Below are positions 63,640-64,000 of a stretch of 64,000 nt of DNA, piece by piece. The stretch is from Dendrobium chrysotoxum (Eukaryota; Streptophyta; Magnoliopsida; Asparagales; Orchidaceae), in contig CM034312.1 in NCBI GenBank assembly GCA_019925795.1, positions 19,743,914 to 19,807,913 on the forward strand, in the 5' to 3' direction. Below the pieces are notes generated by a model, which did not search any database, was not told where the DNA came from, and saw nothing but the letters and a program-made list of their open reading frames with translations. Within the stretch, counting starts at the first letter, position 1. The number at the start of each line of letters is the position of its first letter. Made by a program: the position numbers and the translations under genes.

Positions 63640-64000
63640 TACTTCAACCACTGCCAGTCACATCAAGACCACTTTACATGCTGACAATCACGTAGGCACC
63701 TTCTCCCAAAAATCTTCCATCACAAACCCCTCACTCCTTCCCATATTGTTAGTCTTGTTGATGCATTCACCAATAAATTTTCATTGCAAACAACTCTATC
63801 CTTACATGCCGCCAGTCCCATCAACGGATTCCCCTAATGAATTGCTATCACAAACTCCTCTCATTCTTCATGTGCCATTGATCCCATCTACACCCTTCCC
63901 TGCCAAGCTAATGCCGCAAATGCCCCTTCTCCTTTGCATGCCATTAATCTTGCTTTCACCTTCCCCCAACAAGCTATTGACATGAACCCCACTCTCCTTG
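63640..64000 (+). repeat. Tandem repeat, unit about 63-66 bp, running off the window
   Basis: Five diverged units carrying CxTTxCCCxAxxAA, ATxACAAACxCCxCTCxxTC and CATGCC. From 63746 the frame stays open in units of 22 residues (SPINFHCKQLYPYMPPVPST, SPNELLSQTPLILHVPLIPS, and so on). No domain is recognised. It may be a minisatellite or the start of a repetitive gene beyond the window edge. Confidence 0.65.

Overview
This window is nuclear DNA of a flowering plant, and I cannot name the species from it. The evidence is a dirigent-protein gene, a plant RTE-type LINE, Ty1/copia and Ty3/gypsy LTR retrotransposons, Tourist-, Mutator- and hAT-like small DNA transposons, tRNA-derived SINEs, and a strongly AT-rich background with long AT, CT and homopolymer tracts. 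There is no prokaryotic, organellar or viral gene organisation.

Only one gene looks intact and host-encoded: an intronless dirigent-protein gene at 16866-17429 (+) with its own TATA box and poly(A) signal. A second dirigent copy at 33731 keeps the promoter and signal-peptide region and then breaks off. A short gene-like ORF at 41563-41883 lies in a 1.4-kb segment framed by a 565-bp direct repeat. Everything else recognisable is mobile or repetitive.

Layout. 1-9228: AT-rich sequence with an RTE-LINE remnant, Tourist-like MITEs, a Mutator-like MITE, and a SINE split by a hAT-like element. 9234-14894: degraded copia element with 5-bp target duplications; its primer-binding position matches no tRNA 3' end I recognise but is complementary to its own LTR. 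14900-18867: a MITE nest, the dirigent gene and AT microsatellites. 18873-25738: very young gypsy-type element with two 1042-bp LTRs that differ at one site, an intact gag and no pol. 25744-29780: degenerate satellite, microsatellites and a decayed LTR. 30000-33331: two RTE LINE copies, one almost complete. 33650-40186: dirigent fragment, nested repeats, three retroposons with poly(A) tails, a 592-bp Mutator-like MITE and an L1 remnant. 40318-42855: direct-repeat structure. 43312-43814: CACTA-like end. 44026-48485: nearly intact copia element with 188-bp LTRs and only two lesions. 48952-64000: MITEs, three solo LTRs related to the 18873 element, SINEs and AT-rich sequence, ending in a 66-bp tandem repeat that runs off the window.

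There is no operon or pathway here. The biology is layered retrotransposition around a small dirigent locus. The most unusual signals are the possible self-priming copia element, the gag-only gypsy element with an antisense promoter-like stretch, the 30-bp minisatellite that expands inside its LTR family, and a compact, highly structured retroposon at 35908. Boundaries given with target duplications are firm. Those of decayed repeats are approximate.
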